A stretch of 39,920 nucleotides of DNA from Rubripirellula sp. (GCA_016779185.1 JADHOA010000005.1:1-39920), one strand, 5' to 3'. Positions 18,447 to 28,031 are shown, counted from the stretch's first letter. The notes: generated by a model from the letters alone, not told the origin. Numbers and translations: made by a program.

Positions 18447-19796
18447 CTTGCGGTAAAGTGTCTTGCGGTCGAGTCCCAAAATCTTGGCCGCAAGGGTGCG
18501 ATTTTCATTAACTGCAGTAAGAACATGCTGTATGTAGTGGTTTTCGATTGTTGCAAGCGGGACTAACTCATCAGGGTTGTTACCGCCGATATAAATGTGA
18601 TTTTCCCGATGGTTGATAATCTTGTCTGGTAGGTCATCGACGGTGATTTGGCTAGTGCCAGTAAGTGTCACCGCTCTCTCGATGACATTTCGCAACTCTC
18701 TGACATTTCCTGGCCAAGAATAAGCTAAAAGCTTTTCAGCAGCAGGCTGAGATATGCCACTTACGGGTTTATCGTTCTTTAATGTGAATTGACTTAGGAA
18801 ATTCAGCGCGAGCCCAAGAATGTCGGTGCCTCGGCATCGGAGCGGTGGTGCGAAAAGCTGAATGACGTTGATACGGTAATACAGATCTTCGCGAAAGTCT
18901 CCTGACTCCACGGCTTGCTCTAAATCGCGGTGAGTCGCAGCAAGCACACGAACATCAAAAGAACGTTCTTCGTTTCCTCCCACTGGACGCAGGGTATTTT
19001 CTTCTAATGCTCGTAGCAACTTAACCTGCATTATTGGTGACATCTCGCCTATTTCGTCGAGAAATAAAGTGCCTCCTTCAGCTTCTTGAATTAAGCCTCG
19101 CCTGTCCTGCTCCGCATTGGTAAAAGCTCCTTTCACATGGCCAAACAATTCGCTTTCAAGTAATGTCTCTGAGATAGCGCCGCAGTTTACTGCGATGAAA
19201 GGTTTTTTACTTCGGTTGCTATTTTTGTGAATGGATTGCGCAATAAGTTCTTTGCCGGTACCACTTTCTCCGGTAATTAAAATAGACGCACTACTCTGAG
19301 CCACTTTAGCGATTGTTGCTCGCAGTTCGCACATCACCTCGCTGTCTCCAACGAGTGAAGAAATTATCGAGCAATGGTTTTGCTTTTCTTCGAGGAATTG
19401 TATTTGTTGCCTTAGGTCATGGTGCTGTGCAGCACGTTTTACACAGTGCCGCAACAAATCAAGTTCGAACGGTTTGGTAACAAAGTCATAAGCGCCTCGT
19501 CGCATCGCCTCAATTGCGGAATCCATTGATCCAAACGCCGTCATGATAATAACGGGAAGGTCGGGAAAGATTTGATGAATTCTCTCGCATAGTTCGAGGC
19601 CAGAGATGTGTGGCATCTTGAGATCGGTGATTACCACGTCGAATTTTTCCGTCGTTATGGCTTCTAAGGCGTCATGTGCATTCTGGATGGAGGTGCAGTT
19701 GAATCCTATCATGCAGAGTACTTCTTCAACTAATCGGCACATTGATAATTCATCATCAACGATCAGAATTCGCTGTTTGTGTGCTTCGATTGTCAT
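18426..19796 (-). CDS. Sigma-54-dependent response regulator, NtrC family
   Basis: 456 aa; receiver '[24 protein letters not shown]', AAA+ '[19 protein letters not shown]', '[19 protein letters not shown]', '[11 protein letters not shown]', C-terminal Fis-type HTH '[21 protein letters not shown]'. Confidence 0.97.
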   Translation of the reverse strand: MTIEAHKQRILIVDDELSMCRLVEEVLCMIGFNCTSIQNAHDALEAITTEKFDVVITDLKMPHISGLELCERIHQIFPDLPVIIMTAFGSMDSAIEAMRRGAYDFVTKPFELDLLRHCVKRAAQHHDLRQQIQFLEEKQNHCSIISSLVGDSEVMCELRATIAKVAQSSASILITGESGTGKELIAQSIHKNSNRSKKPFIAVNCGAISETLLESELFGHVKGAFTNAEQDRRGLIQEAEGGTLFLDEIGEMSPIMQVKLLRALEENTLRPVGGNEERSFDVRVLAATHRDLEQAVESGDFREDLYYRINVIQLFAPPLRCRGTDILGLALNFLSQFTLKNDKPVSGISQPAAEKLLAYSWPGNVRELRNVIERAVTLTGTSQITVDDLPDKIINHRENHIYIGGNNPDELVPLATIENHYIQHVLTAVNENRTLAAKILGLDRKTLYRKLKSIDG

Positions 19797-21259
19797 GATT
19801 TATAGGTACTGTCAGTGGGTATGTAGACTCGGAAAGTGCTTCCTTGGCCTACGGTGCTCTGTACTTCTATCCAACCAAGATGTTCTTTGACAATTCCATG
19901 CGCGATTGCAAGGCCTAAACCAGTACCTTCGCCAATGGTTTTCGTTGTAAAAAATGGATCAAAAATCTGATTTAAATGTTCCGAAGGAATGCCTGTTCCG
20001 CTGTCCCGAAATTCAATCACGATGCATTGCTGTGAATCAGCGCCCATATTATCTGGTGAAAGTTTCTGTTGAGTGAGCAGGTTAATTTCAATCAAACCAT
20101 CCCCCTGAATGCTGTGAATTCCATTGATCAGGAGGTTGGTGAAAACTTGTTCGATCTGGGCGTAATCAATAGAAACCGTAAGATCACTCGCTAACGGGTT
20201 TATTTGAATCCGGACACCTTGTTTTGTCGCTAGCGGTTGCATTGTGTCAACGGTTTTTGACGCAAGCTGGTTGATTGATACAAGACTACGCTGGGGTTTT
20301 TGCGGCCGCGAAAAATCAAGTAAGCTTCGCACGATTTTTGAAATGCGTAGAGACTCCTCTTTGATAGTCACCGCGTTTTTTTTGACATCGGCTACATCGA
20401 GTTCACCGCTCACAATAAGTTCTGCGCGACCCAAAACAACATTAAGAGGCGTGCCGATTTCGTGAGCAAATCCTGCCGCCATTTGACCCACACTAGTGAG
20501 TCGATCCGAGTGACGCAGTTGCTCTAACGCCTCGATTTTTGATTTTGATTCACTAGCAATCGTCTTTCTCTGCAGTTCTAGTTGATCGCACATTTCGTTG
20601 ATGGCATGGCTTAGATCTGCGAGTTCATCATTTGAATTCAATGTCAAGGGAGATGAAAAGTCGCCTTGACCAATTCGATGCACTTTCTCTGTTAATGCGT
20701 TAAGCGGCTTTCCCACCATCTTGAGCCCTCCGATCCAAATGATTGAAGCGGAAAGAGTTGTTATACCCAGAAACGCGAGAAGAGACGAAACAAGTGAGCG
20801 TCGCAAGCGTTGGGTATCACCTAAATCCGCATCAGATATTTCAAGGCCGCGTTCCACGCTTTCCTTGCTGTTAATCGTGGATAGGGGTAAGTAGGTGTAA
20901 AATCTTTTTTGGCCCGATTCATCAATCCGATAGATCGATGTGATCTCTTGTTCCTTGAGGATGATTTCAGGCGGTTTTCCGAATGCTGTTTCGAAGGTGT
21001 CGGTACCTAGTTCAATCACGCGTATTCGAGATCTGATTTTTAAAGGTGCTAGGTAAGGATTAATAGAAGCGTCCAAGAATTCGCTGCTCGATGGTAGTTG
21101 CGGATCTTGCTCGAGCGCCTCCGCAATAACCTTTGCTTGTTGCTGGTGTTCTAGCAATGCAAGCTTACGATCAGATTCGATCGTGGCATAAGCAAAAAAA
21201 CTAACCAGTAAAAAAATGCCAGCTAGGAATAGAAGGATTAGCTTGGCTGCGAGTCGCAT
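19793..21259 (-). CDS. HAMP-containing sensor histidine kinase, cognate to the adjacent NtrC-type regulator
   Basis: 488 aa; HAMP region, H-box 'AAGFAHEIGTPLNVVLGRAELI', G-boxes 'FRDSGTGIPSEHLNQIFDPFFTTKTIGEGTGLGLAIAHGIVKEH'; 4-nt overlap with the regulator. Confidence 0.96.
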   Translation of the reverse strand: MRLAAKLILLFLAGIFLLVSFFAYATIESDRKLALLEHQQQAKVIAEALEQDPQLPSSSEFLDASINPYLAPLKIRSRIRVIELGTDTFETAFGKPPEIILKEQEITSIYRIDESGQKRFYTYLPLSTINSKESVERGLEISDADLGDTQRLRRSLVSSLLAFLGITTLSASIIWIGGLKMVGKPLNALTEKVHRIGQGDFSSPLTLNSNDELADLSHAINEMCDQLELQRKTIASESKSKIEALEQLRHSDRLTSVGQMAAGFAHEIGTPLNVVLGRAELIVSGELDVADVKKNAVTIKEESLRISKIVRSLLDFSRPQKPQRSLVSINQLASKTVDTMQPLATKQGVRIQINPLASDLTVSIDYAQIEQVFTNLLINGIHSIQGDGLIEINLLTQQKLSPDNMGADSQQCIVIEFRDSGTGIPSEHLNQIFDPFFTTKTIGEGTGLGLAIAHGIVKEHLGWIEVQSTVGQGSTFRVYIPTDSTYKS

Positions 21260-21382
21260 TTCCGATCAAAACCTAATCTGAGAAATTCCATTTTTAAAAT
21301 CAGCTGTACCAATAGGTTTACTTTATCCTTGGTGTGATACAGCCATAAGATATCAGGCATCATGAGCTAGATAAATGAAGCT

Positions 21383-21414
21383 GACCATGGGCGGAGAACG
21401 TGTCGCCCATGGTC
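21383..21414 (-). terminator. Strong perfect hairpin 3' of the HtrA gene (transcript-end candidate)
   Basis: GACCATGGGCG-gagaacgtgt-CGCCCATGGTC: perfect 11-bp inverted repeat; no clear T-tract on either strand. Confidence 0.5.
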
Positions 21415-21438
21415 TTACTTGTTTGTGTAATCATTTTT

Positions 21439-22977
21439 TTAGGCGATCGGAATCACAACAAATTTCCTTATGCCGTTATTTTCAGCGAGAACCAAAATCG
21501 ATTGATCTCCTTTTTGGGTAGCCGAATCAAATATCCTATGAAGTATGTCGATTGAATCCAGCGTGATGTGATTTGCCTCTATCAGCAACGTTCCATTGCT
21601 GATCCCCGCCTGTGCAGCGTTTCCATCGGCTTCTACCGATATTACTCGTAATCCTACGACTTCACTGTTGGCATCTGAATGCTCTGCTTTTGCAGATAAG
21701 TTCATGCCCAGTAATTTATCAGACTTTGGCTTTGTGTAAGAATCCGATAGTTCACTGAGCGTTTGATTCTGATTTGGATTCGGTTGAGCAACATAGGTGA
21801 CTTCGATTGGCTTCTGATTGCGTACCATTTGAATGGGATTTTCACTACCAAAGGCTGATTGTTCAACTGCCAGTTGTAAATCTTTTGGGCTCTTGATCGC
21901 CTGCGAACCTAGATGTGTGATGACATCTCCAATCTGTATGCCAGCTTGGTCAGCGGGGCTGCCGGGAATCACCTCTGTTACTACCACGCCCTCACGCGGA
22001 CCGACATTAAGGTGTTCCGCTAGTTTTGGATTCAAGGACTGCATGGCGATTCCGAGATACGCTCGATTCACTCCGCCTTTCTCGAGCAATTGTTCAGAGA
22101 CCCACTTCGCAAGGTTCGCCGGAATAGCGAAACCGATTCCATTGTTGCCACCGCTTCGTGAATGAATGGCGGTATTGATGCCGATGACCTCGCCTCGTAG
22201 GTTCACTAACGGACCACCGCTATTGCCTGGGTTAATCGCTGCATCGGTTTGGATGAAACTTTCTCTAGCAGTGATCCCGATGCCTCTTTGCTTTGCACTG
22301 ATTATCCCGGCCGTGACGGAGTTCTCGAGGCCAAACGGTTGACCTAATGCTAGGACCCACTCCCCCACACCCGATTCATCGCTGTTCCCAAGAATTGCAG
22401 CGGTAAGGTTCTTAGGATCTTTAATTTTCAAAATAGCAATATCTGTTTTAGGGTCAGAAAGGATTTCATCTGTTAAGAATTCTCGTCCGTCCATGGTTCT
22501 GATACGCACCTTGTCGGCGTCCGCGATGACATGATGATTGGTCATCACGATACCTGCGGAATCAATGATCACTCCGGTACCGATGCCACTAACCAAGGGA
22601 GCTTGGTTGGGTATGGTTCGGCCGGTTGGATTTTGTGAATTCTGCAGTTGCTCAAGCAAGTCATCAAAAAAATGTGAGCCCGAAGAGCCCATCGATGGGA
22701 TGTGAAGCCTTCCCTCTGGTAGGTGCGAAACACCTTGGCCGTCTCTTTGGTTTCTGATTGATTCGATCGCGACCACCGAAGGCAAAACTTCTTTGGCGAC
22801 ACATTGAAATGCCACTGATAGATGGTTCGCGTGTGCCAAGGCCTCCTGTTGAGACGGATTAAGAGATTTCAGTGGTCGCTGACTGTTTGTCTCAGCGTCT
22901 GATTTGCCAGTCCAAATCGTTAGGGCTAATAAACCCAAGCATCCGGCTACAAGGTAGTAAGTAATTTTATGTTTCAT
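21439..22977 (-). CDS. HtrA/DegP-like serine protease with two PDZ domains
   Basis: 512 aa; catalytic 'VMTNHHVI', 'SDPKTDIAILKI', 'IQTDAAINPGNSGGPLVNLRGEVIGINTAI', PDZ 'VVTEVIPGSPADQAGIQIGDVITHLG'. Confidence 0.97.
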   Translation of the reverse strand: MKHKITYYLVAGCLGLLALTIWTGKSDAETNSQRPLKSLNPSQQEALAHANHLSVAFQCVAKEVLPSVVAIESIRNQRDGQGVSHLPEGRLHIPSMGSSGSHFFDDLLEQLQNSQNPTGRTIPNQAPLVSGIGTGVIIDSAGIVMTNHHVIADADKVRIRTMDGREFLTDEILSDPKTDIAILKIKDPKNLTAAILGNSDESGVGEWVLALGQPFGLENSVTAGIISAKQRGIGITARESFIQTDAAINPGNSGGPLVNLRGEVIGINTAIHSRSGGNNGIGFAIPANLAKWVSEQLLEKGGVNRAYLGIAMQSLNPKLAEHLNVGPREGVVVTEVIPGSPADQAGIQIGDVITHLGSQAIKSPKDLQLAVEQSAFGSENPIQMVRNQKPIEVTYVAQPNPNQNQTLSELSDSYTKPKSDKLLGMNLSAKAEHSDANSEVVGLRVISVEADGNAAQAGISNGTLLIEANHITLDSIDILHRIFDSATQKGDQSILVLAENNGIRKFVVIPIA

Positions 22978-23063
22978 GGTTCATCGAGATGTTGCGAGTG
23001 GAGTGATTGAGAAAATGATTTGAGACCGCATGTTCGAAAAAAAATAATGATTTGGTTTGTTGG

Positions 23064-23258
23064 TCAGGCAACTTTAGTCAAAGAGAAATCAAGATCAGTG
23101 AGGTCAATGTTGGGAACTCGCCATGAATGATCACCGCCAACGCGTCGACGATTTTCGGTTTGACGACTCCAGCGTTTTCGAATAACGGCGGATCTTGCTG
23201 ATATTTGTTCGGGTGAGGGTAATTCTTTTGCCCTCATTTCATTGCTTTGCATATTCAT
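23064..23258 (-). CDS. Small conserved-looking protein of unknown function (start at MNMQSNEMR; the longer frame runs to 23384)
   Basis: 'MNMQSNEMRAKELPSPEQISARSAVIRKRWSRQTENRRRVGGDHSWRVPNIDLTDLDFSLTKVA'; basic helical 'SARSAVIRKRWSRQTENRRR'; in tandem upstream of the HtrA gene. Confidence 0.6.
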   Translation of the reverse strand: MNMQSNEMRAKELPSPEQISARSAVIRKRWSRQTENRRRVGGDHSWRVPNIDLTDLDFSLTKVA

Positions 23259-23736
23259 TGATTCTTTCCTTGTATGGAGCAAAGTTAGGAGTCCGAAGCC
23301 GTATGCGATTAAGAGAGCAAGCAGTTCTTGTGCCAAACGTAAATCGCAACAAGATTTGATCCTACGCCCATTGGGTCGGGGCAAAATGACACGGTGAGGG
23401 GCATCCTGCCCCGATGGGTCAGCGATTCAGCGTGTGGCTCGGAGTCTTACAGAAGACGAGTAGTTAGAAAGAGGTTGAGAATCAATCGCCTTGAGACATC
23501 ACATTTAGCGCTTCTTCTTAATTGATTGTTCAGGTTGAGATTTTGCAAACTATCGTCACGAAGCTATGTCAGAACGCGTCGCACTGTTTGTACCGAGTTA
23601 GCTGTTTAGGCTTGTTGTTCTTGAAGCGGTTGCGACGAGTTGCCGGGCATGATTGAACTTGAGACAATTTAAATAGATTGCCAAAACGAATTCATTCGTC
23701 ACAACAATTAGAATAGGTGGCTATTTCAGAAGATCT

Positions 23737-23804
23737 TGCCTACCGGATTCCACGCGTATCGGTAGGCAGGTGGAATATTACAGTCGTCAACATCACAGTG
23801 TTGA
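23737..23804 (+). promoter_or_regulatory. Structured 5' leader/intergenic element upstream of the His-rich lipoprotein gene
   Basis: Interleaved inverted repeats: TGCCTACCG (23737-23745) / CGGTAGGCA (23760-23768) and ATTCCAC (23747-23753) / GTGGAAT (23770-23776), then hairpin TCAACA-tcacag-TGTTGA (23787-23804). Confidence 0.45.
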
Positions 23805-23852
23805 ACTCTTGAGAATAGCTTTCTAATGACAAAAAGTTTCGAGGAAAGACGC

Positions 23853-24293
23853 ATGAAAATTAATTCAAAATTAGCTTGTTGGTTGGCCGTTTCAATGACC
23901 ATTTTTTGCTTTGCAGGGTGCACTGGTGAAACAAAAAATACCGTGGTCGATAGTCAGCCATCCAATACGGAGAATGATCATGGAGATCATTCACATGATG
24001 ATCACGATCACGCAGACCATGGCCATGCGGACGATGGGGAGTCTGCCGAAATTGCAAAAGTGTTGGCGAGTTTGACCGACGAAGATCGTGAATCGGTTTT
24101 GGCACAAAAGAATTGCCTTGTTGGCGGTGAGCCGTTGGGTTCGATGGGCGCACCAGAAAAGGTGGATGTCAAGGGAACCAATATTTGGATTTGCTGTGAA
24201 GGATGCAGAGACACGCTTCTCGGTGAGCCCGAAAAATTTATTGCAAAACTCGAGACCGTTTTAGGTGGTCAAGATGATGCGGAGGCGCCGTAG
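23853..24293 (+). CDS. His-rich metal-binding lipoprotein with C-terminal CxxC-type domain
   Basis: Lipobox-like 'MTIFCFAGC', His-rich linker 'NDHGDHSHDDHDHADHGHADDGE', C-terminal 'QKNCLVGGEPLGSMGAPEKVDVKGTNIWICCEGCRDTLLGEPEKFIAKLE'. The ORF track start at 23826 is a longer alternative. Confidence 0.85.
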   Translation: MKINSKLACWLAVSMTIFCFAGCTGETKNTVVDSQPSNTENDHGDHSHDDHDHADHGHADDGESAEIAKVLASLTDEDRESVLAQKNCLVGGEPLGSMGAPEKVDVKGTNIWICCEGCRDTLLGEPEKFIAKLETVLGGQDDAEAP

Positions 24294-24360
24294 TATCTTT
24301 GAGTCGCAGCAAACCAAGAAAAATGTTGTTCAGCTAACACCCCTGTGGTGTTTATCGTGA

Positions 24361-24396
24361 AAATCCCCCGCAAGCATTGTTGTGGGGGATTTTTTT
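24361..24396 (+). terminator. Rho-independent terminator after the His-rich lipoprotein gene
   Basis: AAATCCCCCgCAAgcattgTTGtGGGGGATTtttttt: GC-rich stem with T-tract. Confidence 0.85.
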
Positions 24397-24634
24397 CTGA
24401 AGTAATTCGGTCGTATCTTGAGAGTTCTTTCAAAGGACAACCAATGTCAGAGTCACGGGTTTTTAAGGTGGAAAGAATCCCAATAAAAAGGATCTGATCT
24501 TTTTGGTGACAAATAAGCTGACCAATCAGTGGTCGGAAAACTAGTATCGCATTAGATTGGGTACTCACCCATGACAGGATCGTTGGCCCATCATTGATGG
24601 TGGTGCGGATTTAATGTTGGATTGGATTTGAATA

Positions 24635-25324
24635 ATGACAGATAGTGGTGAATCTAATATCACAAAAGATTACGTAGCTGCGGCAAATCGCAGGGATGCA
24701 ATGTCTAAATTGGTCGCTGCACACCCAACCTTGCGATCGATTTATCAATCCGGTCCACAGAACGATGGTAAGGCGGGCTGGGTTAATGCAATTCGCGATC
24801 AGCACGATCCAGCCTATCGCCTTCTTTTTTATTTAGATCGATTACCCATCGCCGAAGACTATGTCGATATCGATGTTCATGAACTCTTTTTTGGGGCCTA
24901 CGACGAGTATGCTGATCCCAACTACCAACGAGTTCTCTTCACAACAACGGGTGGTGTCAACCTTCTTTTACAGGATCTGCCCGATGCAACTTTTGGTACC
25001 GCACTGGTGACACATTCCCTCGAGGTCGTGCCACTCTCGATGGATCGGGACCTTCGAATTGAGCACTTACTGAAAGATCGATTTGCTTATGTGTGTGCAT
25101 TTGATGAGACGCGGAATGGTATGTGGATTCTTCCGTTGAAAGACTTTCACGAAATTTACGTGAGTCGAGAAAATAAAGAGATTCAAGTTCGCGATGAGGA
25201 GCGGATCTTTGTCGGTGACACGACGATCATGCAGCCATTTTTGCTTCGTTACGTGGTAAAGAAAGCAGATGACCGAGCGATTGATTCACGAACTGCCGCT
25301 AACCAGCGGCTTTCTGGATATTGA
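24635..25324 (+). CDS. Hypothetical protein (229 aa)
   Basis: Long ORF of coding-like composition; no family recognised by eye. Confidence 0.75.
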   Translation: MTDSGESNITKDYVAAANRRDAMSKLVAAHPTLRSIYQSGPQNDGKAGWVNAIRDQHDPAYRLLFYLDRLPIAEDYVDIDVHELFFGAYDEYADPNYQRVLFTTTGGVNLLLQDLPDATFGTALVTHSLEVVPLSMDRDLRIEHLLKDRFAYVCAFDETRNGMWILPLKDFHEIYVSRENKEIQVRDEERIFVGDTTIMQPFLLRYVVKKADDRAIDSRTAANQRLSGY

Positions 25325-25422
25325 CCATTGCTTCCTTAGAGGGTGTCATTAGACAGTCTTAGCTTGAAGACAACGAGCGGCTTGATTATCTAGGTTTTTA
25401 ATTCGCTGATAGGAACAAATAA

Positions 25423-26697
25423 ATGAACTATCTAGGCAATTTCCTTGGCGGAGATTTGTGGTGTTTTAGATATTTAGTGTTGTTCTTTTTAGCAATGGTA
25501 GTTGGTGGTGCTAGGGTTAGCTCGCAAGATTCTCCTAGTGTTCCACTCATGGCGTATGTAGGAACATTTAGTTCACCACTAGGAGATGTTTTGCCGACTC
25601 AGGTTGATTTACCACCCGGCAATGGGAAAGGTATTCATTGTTTTTCGGTTGATCGTCAAACCGGTGCGTTGACACCGTCGTCTATTGTGCCAATGGGTAA
25701 CAGTCCCAGTTGTTTGGTGGTCAATCAAGGTCGTACGCATCTTTACTCTGCAAACGAAACAGATCGCTGGAACGGTGCCAAAGAAGGTAGCGTTAGTTCG
25801 TTTTTGATTAATCAGAACAATGGATCATTATCAAAGTTGAATACCGTTCCGTCTGGAGGAGATGGCCCGACTTACGTTAGCTTGCACCCTTCTGAGCGAT
25901 TTCTCTTTGTTGCGAATTATTTTGGGGGATCTGTTGCTGTACTTCCGGTGCTCGCAGATGGTCGGTTGGGCGAACCTGTCTGCGTGGTAGAGGACAAAGG
26001 GGAAATCGGCCCAACCATTGCCACAAATGCTCCCGACGGAAGTTTTGCATTTAGTGGTCATGACCGCACGCACGCCCACATGATTCAATCTGATCCTGAA
26101 GGCAGGCATGTGATACATGTTGATTTAGCCCTTGATCGAATTTTTGTGTGGGATTTTGATGACACAACAGGCCAGCTAAAGCCGACAAAGCAGGGTTATG
26201 TTTCGTTACCACCCGGTGATGGTCCCCGGCACTTTCATTTCCATCCAAATGGTCGTTGGTTCTATTCCGTTCAGGAGGAAGGTTCGACAGTCGCCTTTTT
26301 CCATTACGACGGTTCTGACGGAACGCTTCGTTACCAAGATTCATGGAGCACATTACCTCCTGGTTTTTCGGGCAGTAATTTTTGCTCCGAGATTCTTGTT
26401 TCCGGCGATGGGAAGTTTGTTTACGCAGGCAATCGACTTTACGACACGATTGCAATCTATGCCGTTCAGGAGACAGGTTCCTTGTCTTACCAAGGAGAAG
26501 TTTGGACCCGCGGGAACTATCCACGAAGTTTTCATTTCGATCCCTCCGGGCACTTTCTTTATTGTTGTAACCAACGAGCCGACAACGTGGTGGTTTTTCG
26601 CGTCGATCAGCAGACAGGGGGGCTAGATTTCACTGGCCATTACCAGCCTGTGGGGAACCCATCGCATATCGTCTTCGCGGATATGCTAGCAAAGTGA
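25423..26697 (+). CDS. Lactonase-family (6-phosphogluconolactonase-like) seven-bladed beta-propeller, exported
   Basis: 424 aa; 'YVGTFSSP', 'GKGIHCFSVDRQTGALTP', 'GDGPTYVSLHPSERFLFVANYFGGSVAVLP', 'HAHMIQSDPEGRHVIHVDLALDRIFVWDF', 'GDGPRHFHFHPNGRWFYSVQEEGSTV'. Confidence 0.95.
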   Translation: MNYLGNFLGGDLWCFRYLVLFFLAMVVGGARVSSQDSPSVPLMAYVGTFSSPLGDVLPTQVDLPPGNGKGIHCFSVDRQTGALTPSSIVPMGNSPSCLVVNQGRTHLYSANETDRWNGAKEGSVSSFLINQNNGSLSKLNTVPSGGDGPTYVSLHPSERFLFVANYFGGSVAVLPVLADGRLGEPVCVVEDKGEIGPTIATNAPDGSFAFSGHDRTHAHMIQSDPEGRHVIHVDLALDRIFVWDFDDTTGQLKPTKQGYVSLPPGDGPRHFHFHPNGRWFYSVQEEGSTVAFFHYDGSDGTLRYQDSWSTLPPGFSGSNFCSEILVSGDGKFVYAGNRLYDTIAIYAVQETGSLSYQGEVWTRGNYPRSFHFDPSGHFLYCCNQRADNVVVFRVDQQTGGLDFTGHYQPVGNPSHIVFADMLAK

Positions 26698-26768
26698 TGC
26701 AGAGAAACTGTCGAATAAAGAAATAAGCTTCTCGGTAGGCCAGAAACGGCGAGAAATCGGCAACAAAG

Positions 26769-26842
26769 CGACGCGGACGGGACTCGAACCCGCAACCTCC
26801 GGATCGACAGTCCGGGGCTCTAACCAATTGAGCTACCGCGCC
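26769..26842 (-). tRNA. tRNA-Asp (anticodon GTC)
   Basis: Reverse complement GGCGCGGTAGCTCAATTGGTTAGAGCCCCGGACTGTCGATCCGGAGGTTGCGGGTTCGAGTCCCGTCCGCGTCG folds as a cloverleaf; anticodon loop CTGTCGA; T-arm GTTCGAGTC; no encoded CCA. Confidence 0.95.
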
Positions 26843-27132
26843 AAAGGTCGGTATCGTTGCCGAGATGCAGGATTATATCGGCAGTTTATTCTGCCGCAAG
26901 ACCGACATTTCGACCCAAAACGATTTGTTTTGCAAAACACCGTGACGGCTCTGCAGATCAACGGGATTGTCGGGTTTTTACCATCTCTCCCAAGCGGAAA
27001 AAGAGCGGTGGCGTATCAAGGAAGTCTTGTAATTGGCGTATGTTTTGAATGAAAGAGGTGCTTCGGAGTCGCTGGATGCATCAATTTGGTTTCAATCGCC
27101 AACCCCAGCCTCAATAATTACCAACGCTCCAT

Positions 27133-27157
27133 AAAACACCAGGTTGGAAGGTGTTTT
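27133..27157. terminator. Symmetric hairpin, possible bidirectional terminator
   Basis: AAAACACC-aggttggaa-GGTGTTTT with A/T flanks. Confidence 0.35.
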
Positions 27158-27195
27158 AATCATGTTCTTCGGGACGCGAGCGATTTGTTGGCGTT

Positions 27196-27470
27196 TTGAG
27201 GTCGCCTGTCCGAATCCTATTGGAGTTGATTGCTGGGTTCATCGTTCTCTTCGGATTTCTTTTTGGAAGAGGTCGTCCGTCAATCAGTAACTCCAACGAG
27301 AATTTTGCTTCGATGTGGAGGTAGGACGCGTCGATGGGAAATCCCTAACCACTACACTTGGAATCGGTGAAGAGAAGTATATTCAGCCCGTGTTCTCTGA
27401 ACTATTGGGAGATTCTTTGATCGATCAAAACTACCGAACATCAACGCCTAAGAATTGCTTTTTCTCATGA
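27196..27470 (+). pseudogene. Possible frameshifted small membrane-anchored protein gene
   Basis: Frame A 27196-27324: (TTG)RSPVRILLELIAGFIVLFGFLFGRGRPSISNSNENFASMWR*. Frame B 27291-27470: LQREFCFDVEVGRVDGKSLTTTLGIGEEKYIQPVFSELLGDSLIDQNYRTSTPKNCFFS*. TM helix then acidic soluble segment in the -1 frame. Confidence 0.4.
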
Positions 27471-27704
27471 TTGATTGTCGAACAGTAGCGAAATTGATCC
27501 TGCCACTCCTTTTAAGTCTGTTACCACGATGTCTAGGATCTAACGACTGGTAGGTGACGCTGGTGGATTGAAATAAGTCGAACTGAGTAGCCGTGTCATC
27601 TCGGCCGAAGTGTTTTACCCTAACTCGTAGGGCGTTATGATGACGTGATCGCGAGGGGGCTAGATGCTTTCTCAAACGCTAACTCAGTGTCAGGAGTTTG
27701 TTGG

Positions 27705-28031
27705 ATGCCATTGTTCGAGATTGAAACAGATGCTCACATTATTATTACGTGGGCAGACGATGAGTCGGCGGCAAGGGCGGTAGTAGCCGATGCTTATCCG
27801 ACTGATCAACTCGTTCGATTAACCAAGCGACCGAGAGATACTTGGGTCATTAGCAAAGGTGCGCTGGGTTTGATTCATTCAGATCTCGATCCCTGTGTGA
27901 TTGCTCGAGAATGTCTCAGTCGGTCCTCTGGCGATAAGGTCAATGCGATTCGACTTTATCGCATGGAAACCGGTAGTGATTTAGAGCAGGCAAGAAAGGT
28001 GATTGAATCCAACATGGTGATGGGTTGGTGA
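27705..28031 (+). CDS. Small protein with C-terminal ribosomal L7/L12-CTD-like motif
   Basis: 'MPLFEIETDAHIIITWADDESAARAVVADAYPTDQLVRLTKRPRDTWVISKGALGL...KVNAIRLYRMETGSDLEQARKVIES'; the last segment resembles L7/L12 CTD (K-x-x-x-I-x-x-x-R-x-x-T-G-x-x-L-x-x-A-K/R-x-x-V/I-E). Confidence 0.8.
   Translation: MPLFEIETDAHIIITWADDESAARAVVADAYPTDQLVRLTKRPRDTWVISKGALGLIHSDLDPCVIARECLSRSSGDKVNAIRLYRMETGSDLEQARKVIESNMVMGW

Noticed and set aside
23950-24050. Repetitive GATCA/CATGA-like sequence that could look like a DNA repeat array
   Set aside because: Explained by the His/Asp-rich codons of the lipoprotein linker.
24080-24120. TGGCAC...TTGC resembling a sigma-54 -24/-12 promoter
   Set aside because: Spacer is 7 nt rather than the expected 5 between TGGCAC and TTGC, and it lies inside a coding region.
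26630-26827. ORF of 65 aa on the minus strand
   Set aside because: Overlaps tRNA-Asp and the lactonase 3' end; 'MVRAPDCRSGGCGFESRPRR' is the classic spurious translation of a tRNA region.
26769-26842. tRNA-Asp as a possible integration site for a mobile element
   Set aside because: No integrase, direct repeat or accessory-gene signature nearby; flanks are ordinary chromosomal genes.
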